Part shown: piece by piece, positions 32,531 to 43,738 of the stretch
How the letters are laid out: each line of letters starts with the position of its first letter
Numbering within the stretch: the stretch's first letter is position 1
Source of the DNA: Xenopus tropicalis
Lineage: Eukaryota > Chordata > Amphibia > Anura > Pipidae
Direction of reading: 5' to 3'
DNA length: 64,000 nt
Assembly (NCBI RefSeq): GCF_000004195.4
Contig: NC_030683.2
Coordinates: 5,899,815-5,963,814, forward strand
The notes under the pieces: model-generated
Database searches by the model: none
Seen by the model: only the letters and a program-made list of their open reading frames with translations
Told to the model about the DNA's origin: nothing
Program-made: the position numbers and the translations under genes

Positions 32531-32654
32531 ATACTAGAATTAGGCCCATAGAGGAGATGCCATTTCATTATGGACCCCCTACAGAAGGTCCCTGCATTCT
32601 CCTGTACCCCCATTTATTGCCTTTGCGACCCCTGCCTAAGGTTATGTTATAGAA

Positions 32655-33067
32655 CTACCTTATCTTTAACTTTTTAATTCATGTTCATTTTTTAGAGTTT
32701 TTTATTTATTTGCCCTCCTCCCCTGACTCATTTCAACTTTTAGATGGGGGTCACTGACCCCAGCAGGCAAACAAACTATTCCTCTGTGAGGCTCTCATTT
32801 TATAGTTATTGCTACATTTATTATTGATCTTTCTATACAGGCCCTCCTTTATTCATAATTCTGTATCTCTTTCAAACCACTGCCTGGTTGCTAAGTTAAA
32901 TTGGGCCCTAGATACCAGATAGCTGCTGAAATTCCAAAACTGGAGAGCTGCTGAACAAAAAGCTCAATAATTCAAATAATTACAAATGAAAACCTATGCA
33001 GATTGCCTTAGAACAGCACTTTCTATATCATACTAATAGCCAATACAAAGGTGAACGACCCCATTAA
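32655..33067 (-). mobile_element. 'GTCAGTGACC' MITE, reverse orientation
   Basis: Has 'GGGGGTCACTGACCCCAGC', 'CACTGCCTGGTTGCTAAG' and an end near 'GGTGAACGACCCCATTAAAG' at 33067. Confidence 0.75.
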
Positions 33068-33324
33068 AGTGTAAGTATCTCAGTGAACCATTCGCAGGGG
33101 GAGCGCAGGTAAGTGTCAAGTCTGGGCCCAGTCCGACCCTGCAAATATCTGTGGGGCCCCTGACACGTGAGAGTGGCGCAATGTCTGTAGCAGAGATACC
33201 CCATGTCCCATTGTTATTGGGCCGCCTTCCCACCCGCTACTCACTATGTAGAAGAGAGGTATTCCATTGGGCGCACACTTAAACACAGCACACTATGAAG
33301 GCACCCCCTTTGACTGCGTACCCC
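33068..33324. other. Intron DNA with a MITE end fragment
   Basis: 'GGGCCCAGTCCGACCCTGC' at about 33126 looks like a piece of the 6226-6504 hAT MITE end. Otherwise nothing recognised. Confidence 0.4.
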
Positions 33325-33490
33325 TAAGCCAGTCATCCCCAACCAGTAGTTCGGGGACAACATGTTGCTCCTCAACCCCATGGATTTTGCTCCCAGTGGC
33401 CTCAAAGCAGGTGATCATTTATAAATTCCTGGCTCGGGGGGCAAGTTTTAGTTGCATAAAAACAGATGTACTGCCAAACAGAACCTTCCA
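33325..33490 (-). mobile_element. hAT-like repeat, partial, reverse of 38674-38947
   Basis: 'CAGTCATCCCCAACCAGTAG' and 'CAACATGTTGCTCCTCAACC' are the complement of the right end of the repeat at 38674-38947. Confidence 0.6.
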
Positions 33491-33502
33491 GTCCACTTAG
33501 GG

Positions 33503-33660
33503 CTAATGCCGCGACCCTTTAATACAGTTCCTCATGTTGTGGTGACCCCCCCAGCCATAAAAGTATTCCTAAGACCATCGGAAATATGTGTTTTCTGATG
33601 GTCTTTGGCGACCCCTGTGAAAGGGTCATTCCACCCCCAAAGGGGTCCCAACCAACGGCT
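33503..33660. mobile_element. SPIN-type hAT MITE, second copy, ends worn
   Basis: 'CTAATGCCGCGACCCTTTAA', 'CAGTTCCTCATGTTGTGGTG', 'CTAAGACCATCGGAAATATG' and 'GGCGACCCCTGTGAAAGGG' match the SPIN family, in the opposite orientation to 4552-4730. The outermost ~15 bases on each side have decayed. Confidence 0.8.
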
Positions 33661-35165
33661 CTTTGCTCCTAGTTCCAAAACTCCAATCACTCCAAAAATC
33701 CCCAGGATGAAAAGAAGAAACACAGTGGGTTTAAGTCAACTCTTGGGGTATGTGGCAAGAAGCCAAAGGAAGGCTCACTTTTTATTCCCACTATTTCTAC
33801 AATCTCAGTGGAAAGGCAAACTTCGTGGACTAAATAGATGTTCTCAGTACTGTGCCCTAAATAAACTAACATGTTGCCTAATGTAGCCATCTCCAGCTGC
33901 TGCTATAGGAATTATGTAGCCCTTTATGTAGCCCTTTGGATGCCAGGGAGTTGTCCTGCTGTTGTCATTTCCACCTAAGGTCTCCATGTTGCCCTACTAC
34001 TTTCCCTACTACTATCTCCTGAAAGCCTTTTTGTACTTCTGCACAAATGGAAGGTCACTGGTTAAAAGAATTCCATTCATAATGGGCAAATGGAAATCGA
34101 ACTTATATTAATGGTTTAGGTAATTTTGTGCTTTTCGTTCCAAGTGGCTCCAATAATGGTAGAAGCCGATGGCAAGTGCCCTCTCCAACCTGCCCCTACC
34201 CAACCCCCCGTACATATGTTTGTACTATAGTTCTCATGTAAGATGCATTCTGTTCCATGCCCGTACCCAACTCTTCCCTCAATAGTAACATTCACATAAC
34301 CTTGCGAGCAGCCCTGAATTCCCAGCTGAGGCCTCTCCTCCCGGGAAGATTGAGATCTCTTTGCATTTAATTACAGCATCTGTCAGAAAAGAGCACCCAT
34401 CTAGTGCATAGTTGTTTCAAGATGTCTCAAGTGTTGGCCACCTGTAGCCGTCCGCGGCCCGGTTTTCTGGTGAATGACCTAATTGGGTGAAGTGCCAAAG
34501 GCCTCATCTGGCTGTGAGTTTGGCCTCCTTGACCCTGCGACCCTTTTCCATGTGCTCGTTTGGGAGTTATGAGAAAGAACCTATAATCTTTTGTCTCTGC
34601 CGGCACCGGGTGATGAACAACCTGTTCATCCAACTACTTTAGGGAAAGGGAAAACAAAAATAACTTGTAAAAACAACTCAGGTCGCTCAAAATTCCAGCA
34701 TTTTGGGGAAGAAAGTGAGATACAGAATGATCGATTGCTCAGGTGAGGTTTCTGCCCCAGCAAATTGTTTATTTTCCCTTTGGCAGTATTTACTTATTCT
34801 TCTTTAACAAGCATCGCCAACTGGAGGCCCATGGGCCGGTGAAGCCAGGGGGGGTCTTTTGTGATGGCGGGGACTGGGTCAGACAGACTTCTTGGAGTAC
34901 CGTTATTTATATGAAGCTTGTTGGTGGATGTTCGGAGTTGCTTGTCAACAATAAAATGGCCACAGGTTGGTTTGTAAGCACTGATATAAATTGTTATTGA
35001 CATCTTGCCCCACCATATGTATTTTGCTCTACTATTATAGCTATTCTTATGGCTTCTTTGTACGACAGATTCTTATTATTATTATCTGGTCCTCAGAACA
35101 TCTTGGTACAAAGGTCCAGTGCCAGAGGATCACTCAATAGGCCTTTGCCCTAGTGGTTCCTACCC
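33661..35165. other. Unique intron DNA; possible conserved block 34300-34410
   Basis: No array or clear family for most of it. 34300-34410 contains 'CTCTTTGCATTTAATTACAG' (octamer-like and homeodomain-like cores) and 'CATCTGTCAGAAAAGAGC' (a Meis-like CTGTCA). A worn hAT-like fragment lies at 34805-34840 ('GCCAACTGGAGGCCCATGGG'). No exon supported. Confidence 0.35.
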
Positions 35166-35850
35166 AACTTAAGTCCTTTCTTATTTCATTCATAGGTCTA
35201 CATGACCTTGATTACATTTAGCAATGTCTCCATCAAAGGGGGATGCTCTTGAGGTGAGATTCTCTGGTGGGCCCAACTTGAGTCCTTTCTTATTTCCTTC
35301 ATAGGTCCTTTCTTATTTCCTTCATAGGTCCTTTCTTATTTCCTTCATAGGTCTACATGACCCTGATTACATTTAGCAATGTCTCCATCAAAGGGGAATG
35401 CCTTTGAGGTCAGGTTCTCAGGTGGGCCCAGTTTGAGTCCTTCTTATTTCCTTCATAGGTCTACATGACCTTGATCACATTTAGCAATGTCTCCATCAAA
35501 GGGTGATGCCTTTGAGGTCAGGTTCTCTGGTGGGCCTAACTTGAGTCCTTTCTTATTTCCTTCACAGGTCCTTTCTTATTTCCTTCATAGGTCCTTTCTT
35601 ATTTCCTTCATAGATCCTTTCTAATTTCCTTCATAGGTCCTTTCTTATTTCCTTCATAGGTCCTTTCTAATTTCCTTCATAGGTCCTTTCTTATTTCCTT
35701 CATAGATCCTTTCTAATTTCCTTCATAGGTCCTTTCTTATTTCCTTCATAGATCCTTTCTAATTTCCTTCATAGGTCTACATGACCTTGATTACGTTTAG
35801 CAGTGTCTCCATCAAAGGGGGATGCCCTTGAGGTCAGGTTCAGTAGTGGG
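35166..35850 (+). repeat. Nested 24-bp and ~150-bp tandem repeat
   Basis: The 24-bp unit 'TCCTTTCTTATTTCCTTCAT' + 'AGGT' forms a run at about 35545-35775. The longer unit adds 'CTACATGACCTTGATTACAT', 'TTAGCAATGTCTCCATCAAA' and 'GGTTCTCTGGTGGGCCCAAC', repeated about four times from 35166. The 24-bp unit resembles a pyrimidine-rich splice acceptor (…TTCATAG). Confidence 0.88.
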
Positions 35851-36700
35851 CCCTAGGAGTCCCAGTCCGACGCAGTGGTTATATTGGATTGTAGGCCCAC
35901 TGCAAAGGGCAAGATAGACAACATTGCTATCATGTCTTTGAGGACAACCCCCGCCTGATCTTTTGCAGACCAACAAAAGAATACAAGTCCCCCTGAACAC
36001 ATTGTTTGGATTGGGTAATATGATTTTCTGTTCAAATAAAGCTTGGGAAATAGTAACTGAATAATAACCCTGTGGTAATTCGATTACCGCCTGATGTTTG
36101 TTTTGCTTGCGCGGCCTACAGTAAGTAATTCAGTCTAACGTTACCGGCTTCCAAGCTCATGTAATAATACACAGTGCCGCTCATTGATGTCCATTAAACA
36201 TGGAGGTGGTGTGTATTTTCCCGACACGTTAATGGAGTCCCTCATTCCAGCGTTGGCGCACAGATGGGGCAGTCGTCCCTCCACGGTGTCTGCTTGTTTC
36301 TTCAGGGTAATTCAATTACCCACTTATGGCTCGCTGCTTGTGGGACGGGCAAATTCTTTGGTAAAATTCATTCTTTTTTTGAAATGTGTCTATAGGAAGA
36401 ATTTCGGACTCCATTGGGATAATAACAAACCGACTGAGTTCATCATTTCTGCTCATGTCTTTACTATTGATGAATCTGATGGAGATGGAGCTACATGGGA
36501 CCTTCATTTCATTGTGATACAGAGTGGCTACCTGGATGACCTGGCGTGAAAAGCCAATGTGTTTCTAATAACAAGAAGAATTTTTTACAGATATAATAGA
36601 TATCTATTAGCTTCTAACTGATCTTCTAGGACAAATGGAATCCTACATTCATCAAATTTGCTCAGTGTTTATAAATGTATACGTGGGTTCATACATTGGA
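35851..36700. other. Unique intron DNA with paired homeodomain-like palindromes
   Basis: A fragment 'CCCAGTCCGACGCAGTGG' of the hAT MITE end sits at 35860. From 36061 to 36340 the sequence looks like a conserved non-coding element: 'GTGGTAATTCGATTACCGCC' near 36072 and 'GGGTAATTCAATTACCCAC' near 36305 are two palindromic TAAT-N-ATTA sites about 230 bp apart, with 'CCATTAAACATGGAGG' between. The + strand frame 36184-36549 overlaps it, but I see no splice support. Confidence 0.45.
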
Positions 36701-37180
36701 CATACAGAGTAACATATAAAGCAACCAATAACCGATACAGGAGGGGAAGAGAGCCCTGCCCAAAAGAGCTTACACTCTACAAGGAGTAACATATAAAGCA
36801 ATCAGTAACCGATACAGGAGGGGAAGAGAGCCCTGCCCAAAAGAGCTTACACTCTACAAGGAGTAACATATAAAGCAATCAGTAACCGATACAGGAGGGG
36901 AAGATAGCCCTGCCCAAAAGAGCTTACACTCTACAAGGAGTAACATATAAAGCAATCAGTAACCGATACAGGAGGGGAAGGGAGCCCTGCCCAAAAGAGC
37001 TTACACTCTACAAGGAGTAACATATAAAGCAATCAGTAACCGATACAAGAGATGAAGAGAGCCCTGCCCAAAAGAACTTACACTCTACAAGGAGTAACAT
37101 ATAAAGCAATCAGTAACCGATACAGGAGGGGAAGAGAGCCCTGCCCAAAAGAGCTTACAATCTACAAGGAGAAAGCGTTG
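36700..37180 (+). repeat. 77-bp minisatellite, six copies
   Basis: Unit carries 'TACAAGGAGTAACATATAAA', 'CAGTAACCGATACAGGAGGG' and 'GAGCCCTGCCCAAAAGAGC'. The core 'CCCTGCCC..AGAGCTTACA' is shared with the 51-bp arrays at 48600-53860. Confidence 0.93.
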
Positions 37181-37194
37181 AGACACAAGGTGTG

Positions 37195-37865
37195 GTAGAT
37201 GCCATCAGAGTGTTCTAGGTCCAACCACTGAGTTATAGACTCTCTCTTTCTCCCCGTCAAAGCAGTCATTAGAGCCTGTTTGAGTAACCAACTACCTTCC
37301 ACCACCCCTTGTAAGTGGCCATTAGAGTGGTCCTAGCTTGATAAAGAGTCAACTAGAGTGGTTTTAGTCAGACTCTCAAGAGTGTCTGCCCCTTACCTTG
37401 TAGAGTGTTTTAGTCCATCTCAGACTCCTCCTTAGAGTGTTCTGGTCCCACCCACTTCTTGAGTCACAGACTCTCTTCCTTCCCTTCCTAACGCCATCAG
37501 GGTATTTTACTCTAACCCACGTCTTGCGTCACATACTCTATTTCCTTCCCCCTATTAGCTCTCATTAGAGTGTTCCAGTCTAGATTTGTTTCCTTTGGCC
37601 TTTCCAAAAACCAAACAGGTTGATGACATTGAGGGGGAAAAGGCAGTGACATGGGGGGGGGGGGCAAATTGGTGGTATATGGGGGGTCATGGCTTTTGGG
37701 TGATGCAGTGATATCGTAGGTGAAAATTGGGTTGACTGCGTGTGTTGGACTCCCTGCCCCTCCCACTGTAAGCCGCCATCAGAGTATTGTTGTCCCACCC
37801 ACATACTCCAGTAAACTTTTATAAGAGTTTTCCAGTCCAGCCCACTACTAATTTTCCTTGAATCC
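37195..37865 (+). repeat. Degenerate ~75-bp tandem repeat
   Basis: Recurring 'AGAGTGTTCTAGGTCCAACC', 'GAGTCACAGACTCTCTTCC' and 'GCCATCAGGGTATTTT' variants at irregular spacing, with a G-run at 37658. An old, decayed array. Confidence 0.6.
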
Positions 37866-38673
37866 CACCTGTCTCCGGCCTTCCATATGCGCCAAAGAAG
37901 AGGCAGGTTCTAGGAGTCCCAGTTATGGTGTTCCTACTGGCTGAGAACAATGTCCTACTGTAGCTTCATATGGTGACCTTGCTGCAGGGGGAGTCAAGCC
38001 TGCAGATGGGACTTTTACCTCTGCTGAATGGTGAAACCAGTTCCAAACTGGAGACCCCCCCCAGTAAAATAACTGACATTCCTGCACATGCTGTTTATTT
38101 CTCTGGCTAATTAACTCCTTTCCCCTCTCTCAAGTACCAGAGTGTGGCTTCAAAGCTGAATGATGTGCTAGTCTGCCGAGGGAACAGTTGGCTTGTAGAG
38201 ATATTGGCTATGTGTTAGATGTTTGTTTTCATTGGGTAGCGTTTTCATTCCCATATATACTGCTATAATCATTCATATATTAATTATAGAATCTCCCTGA
38301 ACCAAAACTTAAGAATTTTGAAGCTGAGTTGCATCTTCTCCCTTAATATCGATATTTAGAAATCAAAACCAAAAGGGCTTTTAGCTCCATTATATAACAA
38401 ATTGAACTCATTTGCACTGGAATTTGACTGGGACCCTCCCTGTAGATCTAGGGTTAACTGCAACCTTCCCTTTAGCATCTGAGATGACTGAACCCAACCA
38501 TCACAGTTGGTCTCCAAACTTGATTTCCTTACCCACATGTTGGATCAACAATTACAATTGGATCATGATAGAAGCTTACAAACACTTGACAGACCAGTTG
38601 CCCCATAAATGAGCCCTACCAGAGTAGGCAGCTAATATTAGCCCCGTATGGTCATTGTTAGACCCTTCTTCTA
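37866..38673. other. Unique intron DNA with one weak exon-like stretch (38135-38194)
   Basis: 'CTTTCCCCTCTCTCAAG' is a good pyrimidine tract. The next 60 bases are open in phase 0 (reading YQSVASKLND...) and end at a poor donor GTAGAG. Not called as an exon. Confidence 0.35.
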
Positions 38674-38947
38674 GTGCTGGGGTCCTCAACTTTTTACTTA
38701 TAAGCCACATTCAAAAGCATAAAGAAATGTTCCTGGGTACCAAAAGGGGCTTTTATTGGCTATTTGGTGGCTCAAATATGGACTGGCAGCCTACAGTGGG
38801 CTCTGTTAGGCAGAACATCTGTTTTTTATGCAACCAAAATTGCCTCCAAGCCAGGAATTAAAAAATAAGGACACGGGGAGCAACATCCAAGGGGTTGGAG
38901 AGCAACATGTTACCCCCCGAGCCACTGGTTGGGGATCATTTTTCTAG
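38674..38947 (+). mobile_element. hAT-like repeat with 'GGTTGGGGATC' end
   Basis: Begins 'GTGCTGGGGTCCTCAACTTT', ends 'CACTGGTTGGGGATCATT', with 'GGAGAGCAACATGTTACCCC' inside. A related end is at 39541-39715 and a reverse partial copy at 33325-33490. Confidence 0.6.
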
Positions 38948-39271
38948 AGTCTTAATTTGCTTGGCCCTCATTTCAGACTTGTGGGTTCCACTTCACCTTT
39001 GGGTCCCACCTTAGGTCCTCATGCAACTGGACATATCATTGTTATCCTACCCTATTATATTTACAAGATGGGCCTCTCCTACTTATTGTTCTAAATCCAG
39101 AAGGTCACGATAGAAGCACCTATGTACTTTTGTATGGGTAATATATGGATGGCCAACATGTGTTTTGGTCATACACGTTACAATTACGATCGCTTGTACC
39201 CTCCACTAACGTTCAGAGGTAGAAACAATAGGAATTCCACCCCTATCTGACCATTCAGCCCTAAACACTTG
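38948..39271. other. Intron DNA with a fragment of the 12078 family (39120-39265)
   Basis: 'ATGGATGGCCAACATGTG' and 'CTCCACTAACGTTCAGAGG' match the second 'GGTGGCCACACACG' family. Otherwise unique. Confidence 0.45.
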
Positions 39272-39535
39272 CAGTGTCGGACTGGCCCACCAGGATACCA
39301 GGAAAACTCCTGGTGGGCCCAGGTGTCAGTGGGCCCTCCTGCTTCTGGCCTTTTGGCCTGTTTCATGGCCATTCCCTATTTCTAAATGGGAACAAGAGGA
39401 GAAATAGATGGAAGAATAGATGCTAGCATGTAAATAAAAGAGACTAGGAGAATAAAGAAGTTGGTGAGGAAAGGAGGAAAAATAGTTTGGAGAGTGGGCC
39501 TATGGTCTAAGGTTTTCTGGTGGCCCCTGGGGCCT
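39272..39535. mobile_element. hAT-type MITE, truncated at the right
   Basis: Starts with the intact terminus 'CAGTGTCGGACTGGCCCACC' and matches 6226-6504 to 'GGTTTTCTGGTGGCCCCTGG', then changes to unrelated sequence before the 'CCAGTCCGACACTG' end. Confidence 0.8.
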
Positions 39536-39540
39536 TTGCT

Positions 39541-39715
39541 TGGGGGCCTTCAACGGCCGGCTGGCAGTCCACATGGGGCTACCAAATTGCCAATCACGGT
39601 CCTTATTTGGCACCCCCAAAGAACTTTTTTTTTCTGGTTGTATGGCTCGCCCAAACTTTTTACATCCGAGTGTGGCTTACGAGTAAAAAAGGTTGGGGAT
39701 CCCTGATCTAGATGT
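39541..39715 (+). mobile_element. hAT-like repeat with 'GGTTGGGGATCCCTGA' end
   Basis: 'GGCACCCCCAAAGAAC' and 'GAGTAAAAAAGGTTGGGGAT' show the same right-end style as 38674-38947. Confidence 0.5.
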
Positions 39716-39728
39716 TTCCAGGTACTCT

Positions 39729-40078
39729 TAAGGTGGCCATACACGGGCTGATTGTAGCTGCCGATATCGGTCTCTTGGAGCTTATCGGGCTGTGTAGGAG
39801 CAACGACTGGCCTGCCCCACCGATATCTGGCCTGGAACTGGGCAGATATCGATCGGGCCGGTTAAAAAATTCAGTCAAATCGGGGACCCCATCGGCTCGT
39901 TGATGTGGTCCCCGAACCAACTGCGCCCATTACAGTTGTTATAATTAGATCCTTTGGCCCCAGGGCCAAACAACCGAATTAGCCTAAGTTCCCCCGATAT
40001 CGCCCACCCGTAGGTGGGGATATCGGGAGAAAATCCGCTCGCTTGGTGAGCAAATCTTTACATGTGTGGCCACCTTAA
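39729..40078. mobile_element. 'GGTGGCCATACACGGGC' element, both ends visible
   Basis: Left end 'TTAAGGTGGCCATACACGGG', right end 'CATGTGTGGCCACCTTAAGG', an inverted pair flanked by TTAAGG. Inside: 'GATATCGGTCTCTTGGAGC', 'TTGGCCCCAGGGCCAAACAA', 'CGCCCACCCGTAGGTGGGG'. The best complete example of the family in this window. Confidence 0.75.
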
Positions 40079-41177
40079 GGAACGCTGTGGTGGACCAACC
40101 AGTATAAAAGAGCAAATAATATCTAGTAAAGAAACAGCAGAGCTTATAGGTGCATTTTTGGCCTCCTGATTGGACGCCTCTTCGCTCAGAAAGGGGTAAG
40201 TTATGGAATCCCTTCAACAACTTTTGACCTAACTACAGTATTATGGCTTTGAGCATTCACAGGAAATTGTAGTTGAGAAACAGCTGGACACTCCAGCCAT
40301 CATTGGCACTGGGGGCCCGGGGCTGCCCATTTATTAGTCAATTACGGCTAATATGTCTGTAGCTGAGGGCCACATGTACAATGGGGAAATGGATATCCAT
40401 CAAAGAACATTTGTCATCCCCAGCACGTGCAGGACGCAGTTGTCCCATGTACGGGGGGTAGGGAACGAGCCTCCCACATTAGAGGTGATCAGCTTTCCGA
40501 GCCGCTCATTATAGCTGCCCTTGGGACATGGCCCTCCTCCCCGGAGCTGCCCTTGGGACGTGGCCCTCCTCCCCGGAGCTGAGTGAGTGCATGTTGGGAA
40601 GTCGCAGGTGCCTTCTCCCCCGGCCAGTCCCGTTACCCCCCTCGCTAATGGCTTCTATCTGATCTTTCCTCACCGCCGGGCACAGTTTAAGACCATTGAT
40701 TAGTTGTTTGGGGTTGGGGAGAGCGTTCAAAGGCTGATGTGGATGTTTAAAGATTTCCGATATTCACACGAGATCGTCGACATGAATCCCCGTCATTCCC
40801 CACAGCCGCAAACGCCCATCAAAATGATTAAGGTCATTAAGGTTCCGCTACGTTCATCCTTTGATATGTAATACTTTCTCCATTCTCATTATCCTGTGAC
40901 TTTCCTACGCTGCCGGAATGGAGGGATAAATTAGCACTCCCACGCCAGGCTGTGGCTAGTAACGGCATGCACTGGGCAAGCTCTTGGCCTCTGTCCATAT
41001 GTTGCCAATAACAACACTCAGCGTATTATTTGCTTAGGGGAAAAAAAGTGTTTCCTGATGTTGCATTTTTTACAAGGAATGCACCAAATCCAGAATTGGC
41101 CAAAACCAGCAGATTTTGAATCATTTGGATTTGGGCAAGTCCCTATAGGGCACATTTATTCGAATTTAGATCTCAAG
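40079..41177. other. Unique intron DNA
   Basis: A two-copy 33-bp tandem ('GAGCTGCCCTTGGGAC' at about 40512 and 40545) is present. 40740-40960 ('AAAATGATTAAGGTCATTAA', 'GGGATAAATTAGCACTCCC') may be conserved non-coding sequence. No exon supported. Confidence 0.4.
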
Positions 41178-41743
41178 TCTAGTGATGAGCGAATCTGACT
41201 TTGATGGCGAAAATGTCGCTCGTCAAAAAAAAAATTCGCCTGCATCTATTCTTTTGTCACCCGCGGCTATTCTTTTGTCGCCAGCGGCTATTCTTTTGTT
41301 GCATGGCTATTCTTTTGTCGCCAGCGGCTATTCTTTTGTCGCGCGGCTATTCTTTTGTCGCCCGCAGCTATTCTTTTGTCACATGGCTATTCTTTTGTCG
41401 CCCAAGGCTATTCTTTTGTCGCCCAAGGCTATTCTTTTGTCGGCCGCTGCTATTCTTTTGTCACCCGCGGCTATTCTTTTGTCACCAGCGGCTATTTTTT
41501 TGTCGCCCGAGGCTATTCTTTTGTCGCCCGAGGCTATTCTTTTGTCATCCGAGGCTATTCTTTTGTCACCCGGGGCTATTCTTTTGTCGACAGCGGCTAT
41601 TTTTTTGTCGCCCGCGGCTATTCTTTTGTCACATGGCTATTCTTTCGTCAATTTTTGGACGCTCAAACAATCCACCAATGGCGAAACGTGGAAATTCGCC
41701 GCAAATCCATGCCTGGCGAAACATTTCGCCCATCACTACTTAA
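41178..41743. mobile_element. MITE with 'TAGTGATGAGCGAA' ends and internal 21-bp array
   Basis: Left end 'TAGTGATGAGCGAATCTG', right end 'GAAACATTTCGCCCATCACTA', inverted repeats. Between about 41245 and 41650 a ~20-bp unit 'GGCTATTCTTTTGTCGCCCG' repeats about 20 times. The open frames over it (180-227 codons) are repeat by-products. Confidence 0.8.
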
Positions 41744-42484
41744 GTCTTTTTGTAAACAATCAAAAAAAAAATACATTGGGAAATTTTTATTGCGGTCAGG
41801 TTTCGGAAAAAAACCCTCAAATTCAAATAGTAAAACTGCCTCCCCGTGGCGAGCCAATAGTATAAAGCCCTGAAGTCACGAGACTTGGCCGCTCTGGGCA
41901 ACAGAACTTTACAATTTTACGCTCACAGACAAGGCAGATGTTTTTCTCATTTCCAATTAGCGTTTGGATTTGAGTCGATATTTAACTAAATCTTTTGTAT
42001 GAGGACTCAGTATTAAAAAATGAAGGAAAGTCAGGGAATGGAGGGAGTTTACCGACTGGGCCGGACAACTACTGGCAAGGTGGCAACTCTATATAAAGGG
42101 CAATACTGACTGGTGGTGGGAAATGGGTCATTACATGGGAGAGGGGATGTTCGGGGGACTCCTGGCCATTGAGGTCAGGGGTAAATAAATAAAAAAGTTG
42201 TTTATACTTACCCTTTTTTGGCTCTAGGGCAGTGCTGTCCAATTTATTACATGTAGTGGGCCAATCATATCTCATATAGCATGCCGGAGGGGCGGGCTAT
42301 ATTAAAATGATGATGCCATACAGTCTATGGAGTCTGAGCAGATTAAGGGCCACATTCTGCCCGCCCTAGGGTGATAGTCCCCTTCAAGGGCCTTCACTTC
42401 TTTACTCAGAAGCAGAAATAGACACCAATGGGCCCCATGGGGGGAGGCCGGGGTGCAATCCCTCAGTAGTTAGTTAGTTAGTTT
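41744..42484. other. Intron DNA with a hAT-like fragment
   Basis: 42229-42345 ('GCAGTGCTGTCCAATTTATT', 'GGGCCACATTCTGCCCGC') looks like a worn hAT-type repeat. The rest is not recognised. Confidence 0.45.
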
Positions 42485-43738
42485 TTTTGCTGGGCACTCA
42501 CAAGCAATAGCCCAGTTATACCCCCTTGCTGGGAGCTCACAAGCAATAGCCCAGTTATACCCCCTTGCTGGGCACTCACAAGCAATAGCCCAGTTATACC
42601 CCCTTGCTGGGCACTCACAAGCAATAACCCAGTTATACCCCCTTGCTGGGCACTCACAAGCAATAGCCCAGTTATACCCCCTTGCTGGGAGCTCACAAGC
42701 AATAGCCCAGTTATACCCCCTTGCTGGGCACTCACAAGCAATAGCCCAGTTATACCCCCTTGCTGGGCACTCACAAGCAATAGCCCAGTTATACCCCCTT
42801 GCTGGGCACTCACAAGCAATAGCCCAGTTATACCCCCTTGCTGGGAGCTCACAAGCAATAGCCCAGTTATACCCCCTTGCTGGGAGCTCACAAGCAATAG
42901 CCCAGTTATACCCCCTTGCTGGGCACTCACAAGCAATAGCCCAGTTATACCCCCTTGCTGGGCACTCACAAGCAATAGCCCAGTTATACCCCCTTGCTGG
43001 GCGCTCACAAGCAATAGCCCAGTTATACCCCCTTGCTGGGCACTCACAAGCAATAGCCCAGTTATACCCCCTTGCTGGGCGCTCACAAGCAATAGCCCAG
43101 TTATACCCCCTTGCTGGGCACTCACAAGCAATAGCCCAGTTATACCCCCTTGCTGGGCGCTCACAAGCAATAGCCCAGTTATACCCCCTTGCTGGGCACT
43201 CACAAGCAATAGCCCAGTTATACCCCTTGCTGGGCACTCACAAGCAATAGCCCAGTTATACCCCCTTGCTGGGCACTCACAAGCAATAGCCCAGTTATAC
43301 CCCCTTGCAGGGAGCTCACAAGCAATAGCCCCGTTATACCCCCTTGCTGGGCACTCTCATGCAATAGCCCAGTTATACCCCCTTGCTGGGCACTCACAAG
43401 CAATAGCCCAGTTATACCCCCTTGCTGGGAGCTCACAATCAATAGCCCAGTTATACCCCCTTGCTGGGAGCTCACAAGCAATAGCCCAGTTATACCCCCT
43501 TGCTGGGCACTCACAAGCAATAGCCCAGTTATACCCCCTTGCTGGGAGCTCACAATCAATAGCCCAGTTATACCCCCTTGCTGGGAGCTCACAAGCAATA
43601 GCCCAGTTATACCCCCTTGCTGGGCACTCTCATGCAATAGCCCAGTTATACCCCCTTGCTGGGCACTCTCATGCAATAGCCCAGTTATACCCCCTTGCTG
43701 GGCACTCTCATGCATTAGCCCAGTTATACCCCCTGCCA
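42485..43738 (+). repeat. 39-bp minisatellite, about 32 copies
   Basis: Unit 'ACCCCCTTGCTGGGCACTCA' + 'CAAGCAATAGCCCAGTTAT'. Variants: GGGAGCTC, GGGCGCTC, 'CTCTCATGC' at the right end, and one unit with a missing C at about 43222. Because 39 is 3x13, the minus strand stays open for 255 and 173 codons with a 13-residue period; not a gene. Confidence 0.95.

Noticed and set aside
36184..36549. 121-codon open frame on the + strand
   Set aside because: It overlaps a likely regulatory block, has no splice sites consistent with the gene's phases and no recognisable domain.
38135..38194. Possible extra exon (phase 0 to 0, 60 bases) after a pyrimidine-rich acceptor
   Set aside because: The donor is poor (GTAGAG after CTT) and the residues do not resemble the neighbouring exons; kept only as a low-probability alternative exon.
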